Translations under genes and position numbers: made by a program
Shown here: positions 43,541 to 52,712 of the stretch, piece by piece
Layout: each line of letters opens with the position of its first letter
How positions within the stretch are numbered: the first letter of the stretch is position 1
The notes under the pieces: model-generated
The model's input: only the letters and a program-made list of their open reading frames with translations
What the model was told of the DNA's origin: nothing
Databases searched by the model: none
Assembly: GCA_035295745.1 (NCBI GenBank)
Contig: DATGIL010000034.1
Coordinates: 1-64,000, forward strand
Length of the DNA: 64,000 bases
Origin: JAIQFL01 sp035295745
GTDB taxonomy: Bacteria; Acidobacteriota; Terriglobia; Bryobacterales; Bryobacteraceae
Direction: 5' to 3'

Positions 43541-44047
43541 ATTTAACAGAGTTGGTTGGGTTCGGCGGGCCCTGGAATTGACGGCTTTATCTCCCGAATC
43601 CGCGCAGCCGCAACGCTACATTCGATTTCTCAGGGCGTGACTGGCTCGCGAAGCGACGACCAGAAGGCGATTCTGCAGGCATGTTGTTGAGGTTAATGAA
43701 ATTTAATGGTTCGATTTGGCGGCCGGCACACGGAATTTCCGCCTTACTCTTCCAAATCGGCGCGACCGCGATGCTCCTGAGCTTGTGTGCGATGGCGCCG
43801 GAAGCCTGCCGGAACATCCGCTCGACGGCCTGACGACAGCGGAATCCTGGACGGTTTAGGTCGCGATCCGAGCGGCGGGTCACGTGGACGCCGACACGCT
43901 GTTCAGCGGGCGTGTTGTTGCAGAACCGGGCAAGGATGCGGTGCTGGCGTGGCAGGAGGGCACCGCTAGTGAGGGACTGGTACGAACGGTCGAGAGCGGG
44001 ATGGGGACGTAGCGGCCGAATCGGCACCCTCGATGAGGGGGACGTAG
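43541..44047 (+). other. Intergenic region with one possible short coding remnant
   Basis: No complete gene was seen. From a GTG at 43884 to a TAG at 44010-44012 the plus strand encodes 42 residues (VDADTLFSGRVVAEPGKDAV, then LAWQEGTASEGLVRTVE) with coding-like composition but no clear ribosome site and no family I recognise. It may be the end of a lost gene or a small gene. A GAGGGGG run lies just before the multicopper oxidase start. Confidence 0.35.
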
Positions 44048-45207
44048 ATGAAGCAGATGAAGTGGGTGATCGTGGTAGTATCAATCGCCTGCCTGATCGG
44101 CTGTATTCGTAGTCATGCGAGCGCGATCGAAGCGGGGTCGGGGAGGGTCCACACCTACTATGTCGCCGCCGATGAAGTCGATTGGAACTTCACCCCGAGC
44201 GGCATGGACAAGATGATGGGCATGGACTTCATGGGGTATGCCAAGGTGGTGACGGAGCATGGCCCGCATCGTATTGGCACGGTCTACCGGAAGGCCATTT
44301 ATCGCGAGTACACCGATGGAAGTTTTACCAATCTGAAACCGCGGCCGGCGGGCGCGGAATACCTCGGCATGCTGGGGCCCATCTTGCGGGGCGAGGTCGG
44401 CGAGACGATTCGCGTGGTATTCAAGAACAACGCCACGCATCCCTTCTCAATGCATCCCCACGGGGTGTTCTACAAGAAGGACTCCGAGGGCGCCGCGTAC
44501 GCCGACGGCACCTCCGCCGCAGACAAGGCGGACGATGGGGTTCCGCCCGGTCAGACTCACACTTATACGTGGGACATTCCCGAACGCGCCGGACCGGGAC
44601 CTCAGGATCCGAGTTCGCTGGTGTGGCTGTACCACTCCCACACGATGGATTTGAAGGACGTGGAGAGCGGGCTCATCGGCGCCATGATCGTGACGCGCCG
44701 CGGCTCGTCCGATGCAAGCGGCAAGCCTCGGGATGTCGATCGCGAGTTCGTCAACCTGTTCATGATCTTTGACGAGAACGTCTCCTGGTACCTGGACCAC
44801 AATATTCAGACCTTTACCGGCGACCCGAAGGGCGTGAAAAAGCTGGAGTTTATACCGGGCAACGAAGAAGGCGTGTTTTCGGTTCTGAATACCGGGTTTG
44901 GGCCTTCCAACATCAAGGCCACGATCAACGGCTACATGTACGCTAACATGCCCGTGATGACTATGAAGCAAGGAGAGCGAGTACGCTGGTATCTCATCAC
45001 CGTGGGCCAGGGGTTCAACTTCCACACGCCGCATTGGCACGGCAATGTGGTGATGCAGGCAGGCGCACTGATGTCGTTTCGCTTGCGCCGGCGCAAATGG
45101 AGACTGTGGACATGGTTCCGGACAATCCCGGCTTGTGGATGTATCACTGCCATCTTGCGGAACACATGCACGCAGGCATGGTGGGTTTGTACAAAATCGA
45201 GCCATAA
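44048..45207 (+). pseudogene. Multicopper oxidase, lipoprotein, interrupted by a late frameshift
   Basis: Intact frame would give 386 residues. The signal ends in a lipobox (CLIGC, Cys19). Copper-ligand motifs appear in order: HPFSMHPHG (136-138), YHSHTMD (196-198), HTPHWHG (326-331), then after a one-base deletion at 45064-45066 the second frame gives MYHCHLAEHMHAGMVGLYK with the HCH/His/Met cluster and stops at 45205-45207. In the frame as given, translation runs off into unrelated sequence to 45238, so the trinuclear/T1 ligands are lost. Either a recent mutation or a sequencing error. It resembles two-domain or nitrite-reductase-like oxidases. The downstream chimera gene starts 27 bp later. 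Confidence 0.85.
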
Positions 45208-45234
45208 ACGAAACGCAATATCGAGGAGGGATGA

Positions 45235-47508
45235 ATGAGGGGATTCAGAATCGCGGGGCTACCGCTCTATTGCCTTGTGTTGGCCGGTGCATTGACGGCG
45301 CAGAGTTCGAAAATCGATTTCGCGAAAGATGTGCAACCCATTTTCCGGCAGAACTGCGTGCCGTGTCATGGGCCCACGCAGCAAAGCAGCGGAATGCGGC
45401 TCGACCGCAAGAGCGTCGTTCTGGGCCGGCGCGGTGTGGTGCCGGGGAGCAGCGAAAACAGCTTCCTGTTTCATCGGATTTCGGGGGGTGAATATGGCAC
45501 GCAAATGCCCCCTACCGGTGCGCTCCGGCCCGAACAAGTCGAGATCATCAAGAAGTGGATCGACCAGGGCGCCGAATGGCCGGACGGCCTTTCCAACGAG
45601 GCCGAGATTGCCCCGTTGGATCCCAACGCTGTCGCCATGGTGAACGCACTGCAGGCAGGCGATGTGCAGGCGTTCATGAAGTCCGCTAGCGAGAATCCGA
45701 AACGGATTAACGCCCGCGGGCCCGAGGGCTCTACACCCTTCATGTACGCCGTTCTCTATACCGGCGTACCTACACTGGAGCGGCTGTTGAAACAAGGCGC
45801 CGACGTCAACAAACGGAATGACGCCAATGCCACGGCCCTGATGTGGGCGGCCACCGATTTGGAGAAAACCCGTTTGCTGGTTGCCCATGGCGCCGACGTC
45901 AATGCGCGGTCCAGCGACATGCGAACGCCGTTGATGATCGCGGCCCGCCGCGCCGGCAACAGCGCCACGGTCAAGTTCCTCCTCGAACGAGGCGCCAGTC
46001 CAAATCCCAATGCTCATCCGGCTACGGAATCGTCGCCCCTGATCGAAGCAGCCAGTGCCGGCGAAGCGGCCAGTCTGGAATCGCTCCTCGCTAAGGGAGC
46101 GGACGTCAAGGAGGCCGCCGAGCCCGCGCTGGAAATGAGTTACAACGTGCGGTGCTCGAAATGCGCGGCTCTCCTCATTTCCAGGGGGCTGAGCAAGAAA
46201 GACTATACCATCCTGCTGGCGAATATCGCGGTATTAGGCGATGCCAACGCTGTCCGCAACGCATTGGACCACGGCGCCGACGTCAATGCCGTCGACCCGC
46301 TCGGCCGCACCGCGCTCATGTATGCGGCCGCATCCGATCTTCTCCCCCTGGATGTAGTCAAACTGTTGGTCGAGCGCGGCGCGGATATCAACGCCAGGGA
46401 TGCGCACAAGCTCAGCAGCGATGCCTCACTCACGGTCCTCGATATCGCGCGGCGGCACGGGGGGACCCCGGTCGTGGAATACCTGGTCAAGCTGGGCGCC
46501 AAGAGCTCGGGAACCCCAACGCCTGTGCTGAAGGCGAGGCGCGAAAACACAATCCAGTCCGCCATCCAGAGCAGCCTTCCCTTGATTCAACGGGCCGACG
46601 CGAACTTCGTTCCCAAGGCGGCTTGCGTGTCCTGCCACAACAACAGCTTTGCAGCCATGGCGGTTGGTGCGGCACGCAAGAGCGGCTTCCCTGTGGACGA
46701 TGCAACCGCGGCGCAACAGGTCAAAGCCAACGTTTTTGGCCTGGAGAAACTGCGCGATATCCTTCACCAGGGAAACATGGTTGGCGTGGGAGACTTTTTC
46801 GCCCCGTCCATACTCGCCTACATCCTGATCGGACTCGATGCCGAGCACTACCAACCCGATCTCAACACGGACACCGTGGCGATGTTCCTGAAGTCCCGCC
46901 AATCTCCCGATGGCCAGTGGATCTACGCTGCCGCCGATGGGCGGCCGCCGATTTGCTCGGATTATATTGCCCAGACGGCGTTTACCATGCGCGCGCTCCA
47001 ACTCTATGCGCCCAAGGCAGACCGCGCCGCATACGACCGCGCGATCCAGCTCGCGGCGTCGTGGTTGGCGAAAGCGCAACCGACCAACAATGAGGACCGG
47101 AGCACGCGGCTGATGGGGTTCGCCTGGGCCAATCTGGACAAGGACGCTACCGGCAAGGCGATGCGCGAGTTGCTTGCCAAGCAGCGCCCCGATGGCGGCT
47201 GGTCGGATCTCGACTCCATGGAAAGCAGCGCCTATGCCACCGGAAAATCTCTCTATGCGCTGCAGGTGGCGGGCTTGCCGGCGTCCGATGCCGCCTATGA
47301 TCGCGCCGTCCAATTCCTGCTGAAGACGCAGCTCGAAGATGGCTCCTGGTACGTGAGGTCACGCGCCCTGGCGATCCAGCCTTATTTCGATGCCGGGTTC
47401 CCGCACGGCTTCGATCAGTGGATGTCCGCCGCCGCGACAAACTGGGCAACGTACGCGCTGGCGCAGGCTGCCCAGGCGCGGACGGCGATTTCATCGCGCG
47501 AGCGTTAG
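45235..47508 (+). CDS. Exported chimera: cytochrome c, ankyrin repeats, cyclase-like alpha/alpha barrel
   Basis: 757 residues. Signal peptide (1-22), a Planctomycete-type cytochrome domain with CVPCH (41-45) and a late MPPTG Met ligand (91). Ankyrin repeats cover about 132-425 (TPFMYAVLYTGVPTLERLLKQGADVN, TALMWAATDLEKTRLLVAHGADVN, and more). A second CxxCH, CVSCH (464-468), then a squalene-cyclase/prenyltransferase-like barrel with QW-type motifs QSPDGQW (556-562), QRPDGGW (650-656) and QLEDGSW (699-705). The catalytic DxDD of true cyclases is not visible, so the barrel is probably a binding or structural module. The multicopper oxidase upstream (27 bp) suggests a redox role. Similar fusions occur in Acidobacteria and Planctomycetes, function unknown. 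Confidence 0.85.
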   Translation: MRGFRIAGLPLYCLVLAGALTAQSSKIDFAKDVQPIFRQNCVPCHGPTQQSSGMRLDRKSVVLGRRGVVPGSSENSFLFHRISGGEYGTQMPPTGALRPEQVEIIKKWIDQGAEWPDGLSNEAEIAPLDPNAVAMVNALQAGDVQAFMKSASENPKRINARGPEGSTPFMYAVLYTGVPTLERLLKQGADVNKRNDANATALMWAATDLEKTRLLVAHGADVNARSSDMRTPLMIAARRAGNSATVKFLLERGASPNPNAHPATESSPLIEAASAGEAASLESLLAKGADVKEAAEPALEMSYNVRCSKCAALLISRGLSKKDYTILLANIAVLGDANAVRNALDHGADVNAVDPLGRTALMYAAASDLLPLDVVKLLVERGADINARDAHKLSSDASLTVLDIARRHGGTPVVEYLVKLGAKSSGTPTPVLKARRENTIQSAIQSSLPLIQRADANFVPKAACVSCHNNSFAAMAVGAARKSGFPVDDATAAQQVKANVFGLEKLRDILHQGNMVGVGDFFAPSILAYILIGLDAEHYQPDLNTDTVAMFLKSRQSPDGQWIYAAADGRPPICSDYIAQTAFTMRALQLYAPKADRAAYDRAIQLAASWLAKAQPTNNEDRSTRLMGFAWANLDKDATGKAMRELLAKQRPDGGWSDLDSMESSAYATGKSLYALQVAGLPASDAAYDRAVQFLLKTQLEDGSWYVRSRALAIQPYFDAGFPHGFDQWMSAAATNWATYALAQAAQARTAISSRER

Positions 47509-47931
47509 AATCGCTTCTACCTGCAAACATTTGGTCAAGATGCGACTCCGACCCGCGGAAATGACGCCAAATGGACCATGCGTCGGGAAGCTCTGTCTGT
47601 ATCACTGGCTATTCGGGGAAGGAGCAGAATCTCAGTGGGAGGTCTCTCCTTTTGATAGGACTTTGTTCTCAGCGAGGGTTTGGAGGAGTGCTGATCTTTT
47701 ACTGGCGAACCGAAAACGGGGCCGAGTGGAAGACAGGGCGAGAGCGCGAATCGTGAATCGGCTACGTGAGAACGCCCAGCGAAGGCGGCCGGGGGGAATA
47801 CGGAGGGGCGCATGGGCAAACTCCCGGTTCCGTCCCGAGTTTCGGACCGGTATCCGGATTCCTGATTGTCGCAAGCAGGAACCAGCGCTCATCCTGAACT
47901 TCAGAGCAGAGTGGCCACCACAGCGGGCGTA
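47509..47931. other. Intergenic region, no gene recognised
   Basis: The 423 bp between the chimera gene and the convergent GH130 gene show only short frames with biased, non-protein-like composition. No terminator with a T-run, no repeat shared elsewhere in the window, and no RNA-like fold was evident. Confidence 0.4.
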
Positions 47932-49035
47932 CTACTGTGAAGACCCCGCCGTCGCAACGCTGACGAAAGAATCGGCGCAGCCGTAATAGACAAACCACTT
48001 GTGCTGGAACCAGACCAATCCCTCAGCGAAGGTGGTGCCCGCTGCGTACTGACCGGTCCGCTCAAATGGCAGTTCCGGTTTCAGGACAGGCTCGTCGGTG
48101 CGCGCCAGCAACCTGGCCGGATCGTCCTTGGCAAAGAGTGCCTGGCCTGTCGCATACGCGTTCGGCCCGAGAGACGGATCACCGTCGGCGGCCGCGTTTT
48201 TGCCGTTGTAGAGCACTACGATTCCATGTTCGGTCAGTAGTGGCGGCGGTCCGGTTTCAGGGAACGAACTATCGAAATGACCCTTCCGTTTTGCGAGTGT
48301 GACCACGGTTTCACCGGCTGCGTCCTCCACTGGTGTCCAGTGAATCAGATCCGCCGAAGTCGCCAATCGAACTGCTCCCTCGCCCCAGTACATCCAGTAT
48401 TTGCCGGCGATCTTCGCCGCGACCAGCCGGTTACCTTTCAGACGGGCAACAATGCCCGCAGATTTGTATGACAAGGCGGCATATTTGCCTTCGGTACCTA
48501 GCGCCGGTCCGTGCTTGCTCCAATGCACAAGGTCCTTCGATGTGGCGATCGCGGCGTCGGTTCGACGACGATTCCATTGGGTGTACGTCAAGACGTACGC
48601 ACCATCCTCGCTCTCCACAATTCGCGGATCTTCGCAGCCTCCTGGCCACTCGCGATCCCTCTGCGCGTCCCTGTCGGGGTACAGGACTGGCTGTGGCCGG
48701 CGGCTGAAATGGATTCCATCGGCGCTCTCGGCGAGGCCCAATCGTGAAGTGTGCAGGCCGATTTGCATTTCGCCCGTGTCGTCTTCCGCGCGGTACAACA
48801 CATAGATCTTTTTATTGCGGACAATCGCTGCCGGATTGAAAGTGTGGAGGGCCTCCCAATGCACGGTTTCCCCGGAGATGGGATCCCGGAAGAGTGATGC
48901 GGGATTGGGTGCAATCACGGGCGCCGTAACGGGACGCGAAAAGGGGCCGAATTGCCACGGCTGTGCCTGGTAGGCGAATATCGCCAAAGTGCAAATGCCG
49001 GCTCCGCCGAGACCTATCGTTAAGGAACGACGCAT
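47932..49035 (-). CDS. GH130-like five-bladed propeller glycosidase/phosphorylase, membrane-anchored or exported
   Basis: 367 residues. Hydrophobic N-terminus (about 7-23, LGGAGICTLAIFAYQ) behaves as signal or anchor. The propeller carries GH130/DUF377-type motifs: ALHTFNPAAIVRNKKIYVLYRAED, GLAESADGIHFSRRPQPVLYP, GCEDPRIVE (general acid Asp region), VLLYNG-type segment VVLYNGKN, and the terminal VYYGCADSF. GH130 enzymes phosphorolyse or hydrolyse beta-mannosides; phosphorylases are normally cytosolic, so an exported form may be a hydrolase. Start ATG at 49035. No sugar operon around it. Confidence 0.82.
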   Translation of the reverse strand: MRRSLTIGLGGAGICTLAIFAYQAQPWQFGPFSRPVTAPVIAPNPASLFRDPISGETVHWEALHTFNPAAIVRNKKIYVLYRAEDDTGEMQIGLHTSRLGLAESADGIHFSRRPQPVLYPDRDAQRDREWPGGCEDPRIVESEDGAYVLTYTQWNRRRTDAAIATSKDLVHWSKHGPALGTEGKYAALSYKSAGIVARLKGNRLVAAKIAGKYWMYWGEGAVRLATSADLIHWTPVEDAAGETVVTLAKRKGHFDSSFPETGPPPLLTEHGIVVLYNGKNAAADGDPSLGPNAYATGQALFAKDDPARLLARTDEPVLKPELPFERTGQYAAGTTFAEGLVWFQHKWFVYYGCADSFVSVATAGSSQ

Positions 49036-49495
49036 AAGCGGTTGCGGCTACTGTAGCACGCATTTGCCGCGCGAATAACGTGTGATGAAGTGTATCGAAC
49101 ACGATGCGACGGAAATTCATGTCCGCGACGTGCGGTACGTACTCGGTTCCAATTCGAAACGCTTAAGCACCGACCGCCAAAGGAAGCCGGGGACCAGGTG
49201 CCCAGACGCACAGGGCGGCTGCCTGGCCAGGATCGAGTCCGGCTCGACGGGTCTGGCGGAGCCTAGTGAGGTAGCCCGCCGGCCACCACCAGAATCCTGA
49301 CCGGATTCAGGAATCCCAGGTGTAAGGAGGGATCTGAGCGTAAGGGAACAACAGACTATGGCTGCGGCGCGGATTGCCGTCAATCGGCCGTGGAGGTCAT
49401 GCGTTTTGCCCGACGGGACGGACGCGCGCTGCGGGAATAGGGAAGGCTCGATCTATCGGCGATTCGCTCCTGCGATTTCACGGTGAAGGCGCAAA
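49036..49495. other. Intergenic region, no gene recognised
   Basis: No supported frame. A weak hairpin (TCCTGA/TCAGGA around CCGGAT) lies near 49298-49315. The region leads directly into the TIGR03437 remnant on the minus strand. Confidence 0.4.
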
Positions 49496-49705
49496 TCAGC
49501 GGAAAGACACCGTGACTGTATTGGCAAGCTTCCCATTGAAGCTGAGGACAACGTCGGCGGCTCCCCGGCCCGCCAACGACGATGGCAGCGGGCCAATGTT
49601 GACGACGTCTTCACCCAGATAGACACCCGTGGCTGCGGCTCCGGCCACCGGCACACTGACGCCTCCGACGGTGGCCGTGGCCTGGCCCGAATAGCCCCGG
49701 GCCAC
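49496..49705 (-). pseudogene. C-terminal fragment of a TIGR03437 (Solibacter-type) domain protein
   Basis: The 69 residues GYSGQATATVGGVSVPVAGA, YLGEDVVNIGPLPSSLAGRG and DVVLSFNGKLANTVTVSFR match the very end of the TIGR03437-bearing exported proteins of Solibacter (VNVGPLPxSLAGRG, DGKxANTV). Upstream the frame soon meets a stop and shows no domain, so only the last part of a larger gene is left. It lies back to back with a peptidase whose own C-terminus carries a complete domain of this kind. Confidence 0.6.
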
Positions 49706-49747
49706 ACTGGACGGACGAGCCGTACTTCGGGCAAGATAGTTTGATCA

Positions 49748-52540
49748 ATGATTCCCTCCCATCGCCTCGTGCTCTCGTTCCTCTTTCTCCTTGGCGCCAG
49801 CAGTCTTCACGCCCAGAACAGGCGGATCGCCGGTCCGATCGACTCCGCGAAGATCGTGCCGCTGAACGGAAATCTGCGGCCCGCTGCAATGCGCCGCAAC
49901 GACCAGGGCCGCGTGGGCCCGAGTTTTCCGCTGCCGGGCCTGACCTTGTATCTGAAGCCATCCGCGGCGCAACAGGCGGATTTGCTCCGATTACTGGAGC
50001 AGCAGCAGGACCCGGCTTCTCCCCGGTATCACCAATGGTTGACGCCGGAGGAGTTTGCGGACCGCTTCGGCCTCGGCGCTCAGGACCTCGCGGCAGCGGC
50101 GGATTGGCTGCGTTCCCGCGGATTCACGGTGGGCAAGGCGGCACGCAGCCGCACCTGGATCGCCTTCAGCGGTACGGCGCGGCAGGTGGAGGATACCTTT
50201 CATACAGAGATTCACCGTTACGCCCTGAACGGCAAGACGCATTACGCGAATGCCACGGAGCCATCGATTCCGCTGGCGCTGGCAAGTGCAGTTGCCGGTC
50301 TGGATGGATTAGACGATTTGACGCCCGAGCAGATTGAGGCGACTTCCGCAACCGGCGTCCACACGCTGGCGCCTGACGACCTGGCCGTCATTTACGACAT
50401 CAACTCCGTGTACCAGTCGGGCATCGACGGCACGGGGCAGAAAATCGTGATCGCGGGCTCGTCTGATTTCAATGCCGCGGCGCTCGCCGATGTGGCGCTG
50501 TTCCGGAGTAAGTTCAACCTGCCGGCCATGGTCCCACAAGTGATCCGCGATACTACCTATCCGGATCCCGGCATCAGCGGTTCTCTCGGCGAAGCTCACC
50601 TGGATATCGAATGGGCGGGCGCCATCGCGCGCAAGGCCCAGATCATGTTCGTCTATTCGAACAGCTTCAGCCACGCGGTCCTTTATGCCATCGACAATAA
50701 CCTCGCGCCGGTGATCAGCATGAGCGCCAACGCAGGTTGCGAGGCGGACAACACGCCCGCCAACATTGCCTTTTACCAGGGACTGGCGCAGCAGGGGAAT
50801 GCGCAGGGCATCACGTGGGTGATCTCGGGCAGCGATGCGGCGTCCGCTTCGTGCGATGCCAACGGCGCGGATTTGCCGGCGGTCAGCGGGTTGGCGGTGC
50901 GTTTCCCGGCGAGCGTCCCGGAAGTGACTGCGGTGGGCGGCCTCGAGTTCGATGAGGCTGCCGGCGCTGGTCCTTTTTGGAGCGTCACTAATACGGCCAA
51001 CGGCGCGTCGGCGCTTTCCTATATTCCGGAAATGGTCTGGAACGATGCGCTCGCGCTCCACGCGCTCTGGGGCGGAGGAGGTGGACAAAGCATCTACTTC
51101 CCCAAGCCTGCCTGGCAGACCGGGCCAGGGGTGCCAAACGACCAGGCGCGTGATTTGCCCGACGTGGCTCTTGCCGCGTCGTTCAGTCACGATGGGTACA
51201 TCGCCATCAACAACCAGACGGCGGTAACCAGCGGCGGAACCTCGGCTTCGGCGCCGGTGTTCGCGGGAATCGTTACGCTGTTGAATCAGTACGTGGTAAG
51301 CCAAGGCATTCAGACCAAGCCGGGGCTTGGCAACATCAATCCGAACCTGTACCGTCTGGCCGCGGCCGGCAACAGCCCGTACCACGACATTACGCTGGGG
51401 AACAACATCATCCCGTGCGGCGCGGGCACGCCCGATTGCGCGAGTGGAGCGATGGGATTCAGCGCGGCGCCGGGCTACGACCTGGCTTCCGGACTGGGCT
51501 CCATCGATGTGGCCAAGTTCCTGAATGTCTGGAACAGCCAGCCGGCGACCACCTCGGCTATAGTCGTGTCGGCCAATCCGAATCCGGTGTACCAGCAGGC
51601 TGCGGATGCTCAGGGGAATCGCTGGAGCACGACGATCACGCTGCACGAAGAAGCAGGCGTGGGCACTACCTTGACGGGCTTCACCATCAATGGGACGAGT
51701 GCAGCATTGTCCACCTTCAGTAGCGCCAGGATTCCAGCACTCGGCTCGGTCACGGGCACCGTGAAGTTCGCAACGGTGAGCGTGCCTTCGGTGATGGTGT
51801 TCGGGTTTACCGGTCAGGACGCGTCGGGCCAGACGTGGTCTCAGCAAGTTCCGGTTCCCTTCGATGCGGCCAGCGGCAGTTTAACGGTCGGAGGCGTTGC
51901 CAATGCCGCGTCCTACCAGCAGGTATTCGCCCCCGGCATGCTGTTATACGTTGCGGGCACGCAGTTGAGCCCGGTCGCTCAGATCGCGAATTCGGTTCCG
52001 TTTTTGGATTTTATGGGAGATGTGTCGGCGTCGATCAACGGACTGGCAGCGCCACTCTACTACGTTTCGCCCACACAACTTGATATCCAGATTCCGTACG
52101 AAGTGCCGGCGGGCCCGGCGACCTTGACGGTAACGAGCTTCGGGCAGTCCGCCAGTTTCAAGTTCATGGTGGGTGCGGCAGCTCCGGGAATCTTTGCCGC
52201 CCAGGACGGGACGTTGGTCCCTTCGAACAGCGGTTCGCGCGGCGGCGCCCTGGCCATGTTCATTACCGGGCAAGGGGCAGTCTCGCCAGCTGCGCCCACG
52301 GGAACGGCTCCCGCTGCAAACACTCCATTATCGCAACTGCCGGCGCCGGTGCTGCCCTTAAGCGTGACGGTTGGGGGAATCCCGGCGCAGGTCCAGTTTA
52401 TGGGTATCACGCCAGGATTGGTGGGAGTCACGCAGGTGAATTTCCAGATACCGACGAACGCACCACTTGGCCCGCAGCCGGTGGTGGTCACCGTAGGAAC
52501 CGTGGCGAGTATGCCGGTGACGCTGACCGTCGGGCAATAG
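49748..52540 (+). CDS. Secreted S53 (sedolisin) peptidase with TIGR03437 C-terminal domain
   Basis: 930 residues. Signal peptide (1-22), pro-kumamolisin activation domain (about 45-200; SPRYHQWLTPEEFADRFG, GTARQVEDTFHTEIHRY), and a sedolisin domain with Glu282 and Asp286 in GEAHLDIEW and catalytic Ser499 in SGGTSASAPVFAG. After about residue 600 come Ig-like segments and the TIGR03437 domain (ending GLVGVTQVNFQIPTNAPLGP and VTVG-type strands). These acid-active endopeptidases are secreted scavengers; the C-terminal domain is found almost only in Solibacter-like bacteria, role unknown. ATG at 49748. Codon use matches neighbours. Confidence 0.93.
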   Translation: MIPSHRLVLSFLFLLGASSLHAQNRRIAGPIDSAKIVPLNGNLRPAAMRRNDQGRVGPSFPLPGLTLYLKPSAAQQADLLRLLEQQQDPASPRYHQWLTPEEFADRFGLGAQDLAAAADWLRSRGFTVGKAARSRTWIAFSGTARQVEDTFHTEIHRYALNGKTHYANATEPSIPLALASAVAGLDGLDDLTPEQIEATSATGVHTLAPDDLAVIYDINSVYQSGIDGTGQKIVIAGSSDFNAAALADVALFRSKFNLPAMVPQVIRDTTYPDPGISGSLGEAHLDIEWAGAIARKAQIMFVYSNSFSHAVLYAIDNNLAPVISMSANAGCEADNTPANIAFYQGLAQQGNAQGITWVISGSDAASASCDANGADLPAVSGLAVRFPASVPEVTAVGGLEFDEAAGAGPFWSVTNTANGASALSYIPEMVWNDALALHALWGGGGGQSIYFPKPAWQTGPGVPNDQARDLPDVALAASFSHDGYIAINNQTAVTSGGTSASAPVFAGIVTLLNQYVVSQGIQTKPGLGNINPNLYRLAAAGNSPYHDITLGNNIIPCGAGTPDCASGAMGFSAAPGYDLASGLGSIDVAKFLNVWNSQPATTSAIVVSANPNPVYQQAADAQGNRWSTTITLHEEAGVGTTLTGFTINGTSAALSTFSSARIPALGSVTGTVKFATVSVPSVMVFGFTGQDASGQTWSQQVPVPFDAASGSLTVGGVANAASYQQVFAPGMLLYVAGTQLSPVAQIANSVPFLDFMGDVSASINGLAAPLYYVSPTQLDIQIPYEVPAGPATLTVTSFGQSASFKFMVGAAAPGIFAAQDGTLVPSNSGSRGGALAMFITGQGAVSPAAPTGTAPAANTPLSQLPAPVLPLSVTVGGIPAQVQFMGITPGLVGVTQVNFQIPTNAPLGPQPVVVTVGTVASMPVTLTVGQ

Positions 52541-52712
52541 GGCGGTGGGCTGCGCGCAAGCAATGTCGGCTGGTAGAGCGTCGCCTGGTCAGCACAGTGT
52601 CAGACTACGGAATGTGGTTGATCCAGCAACGGGCAGAAGCGGGAAGTAAGAACCGGACTGGCAACTAAACTCCCGCATAAGGGGACTCAACCCGCCAAGG
52701 TTTCGGGTAGAG

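Noticed and set aside
43587..44084. Minus-strand frame of 165 residues in the gap before the multicopper oxidase
   Set aside because: Arg/Ser/Pro-rich, no domain, overlaps the oxidase start; a plus-strand remnant is more protein-like.
47632..47892. Minus-strand 86-residue frame beyond the GH130 gene
   Set aside because: Low-complexity Arg/Ser-rich translation, no ribosome site and no family pattern.
50309..51847. Minus-strand open frame of 512 residues
   Set aside because: Antisense to the S53 peptidase; no recognisable domain.
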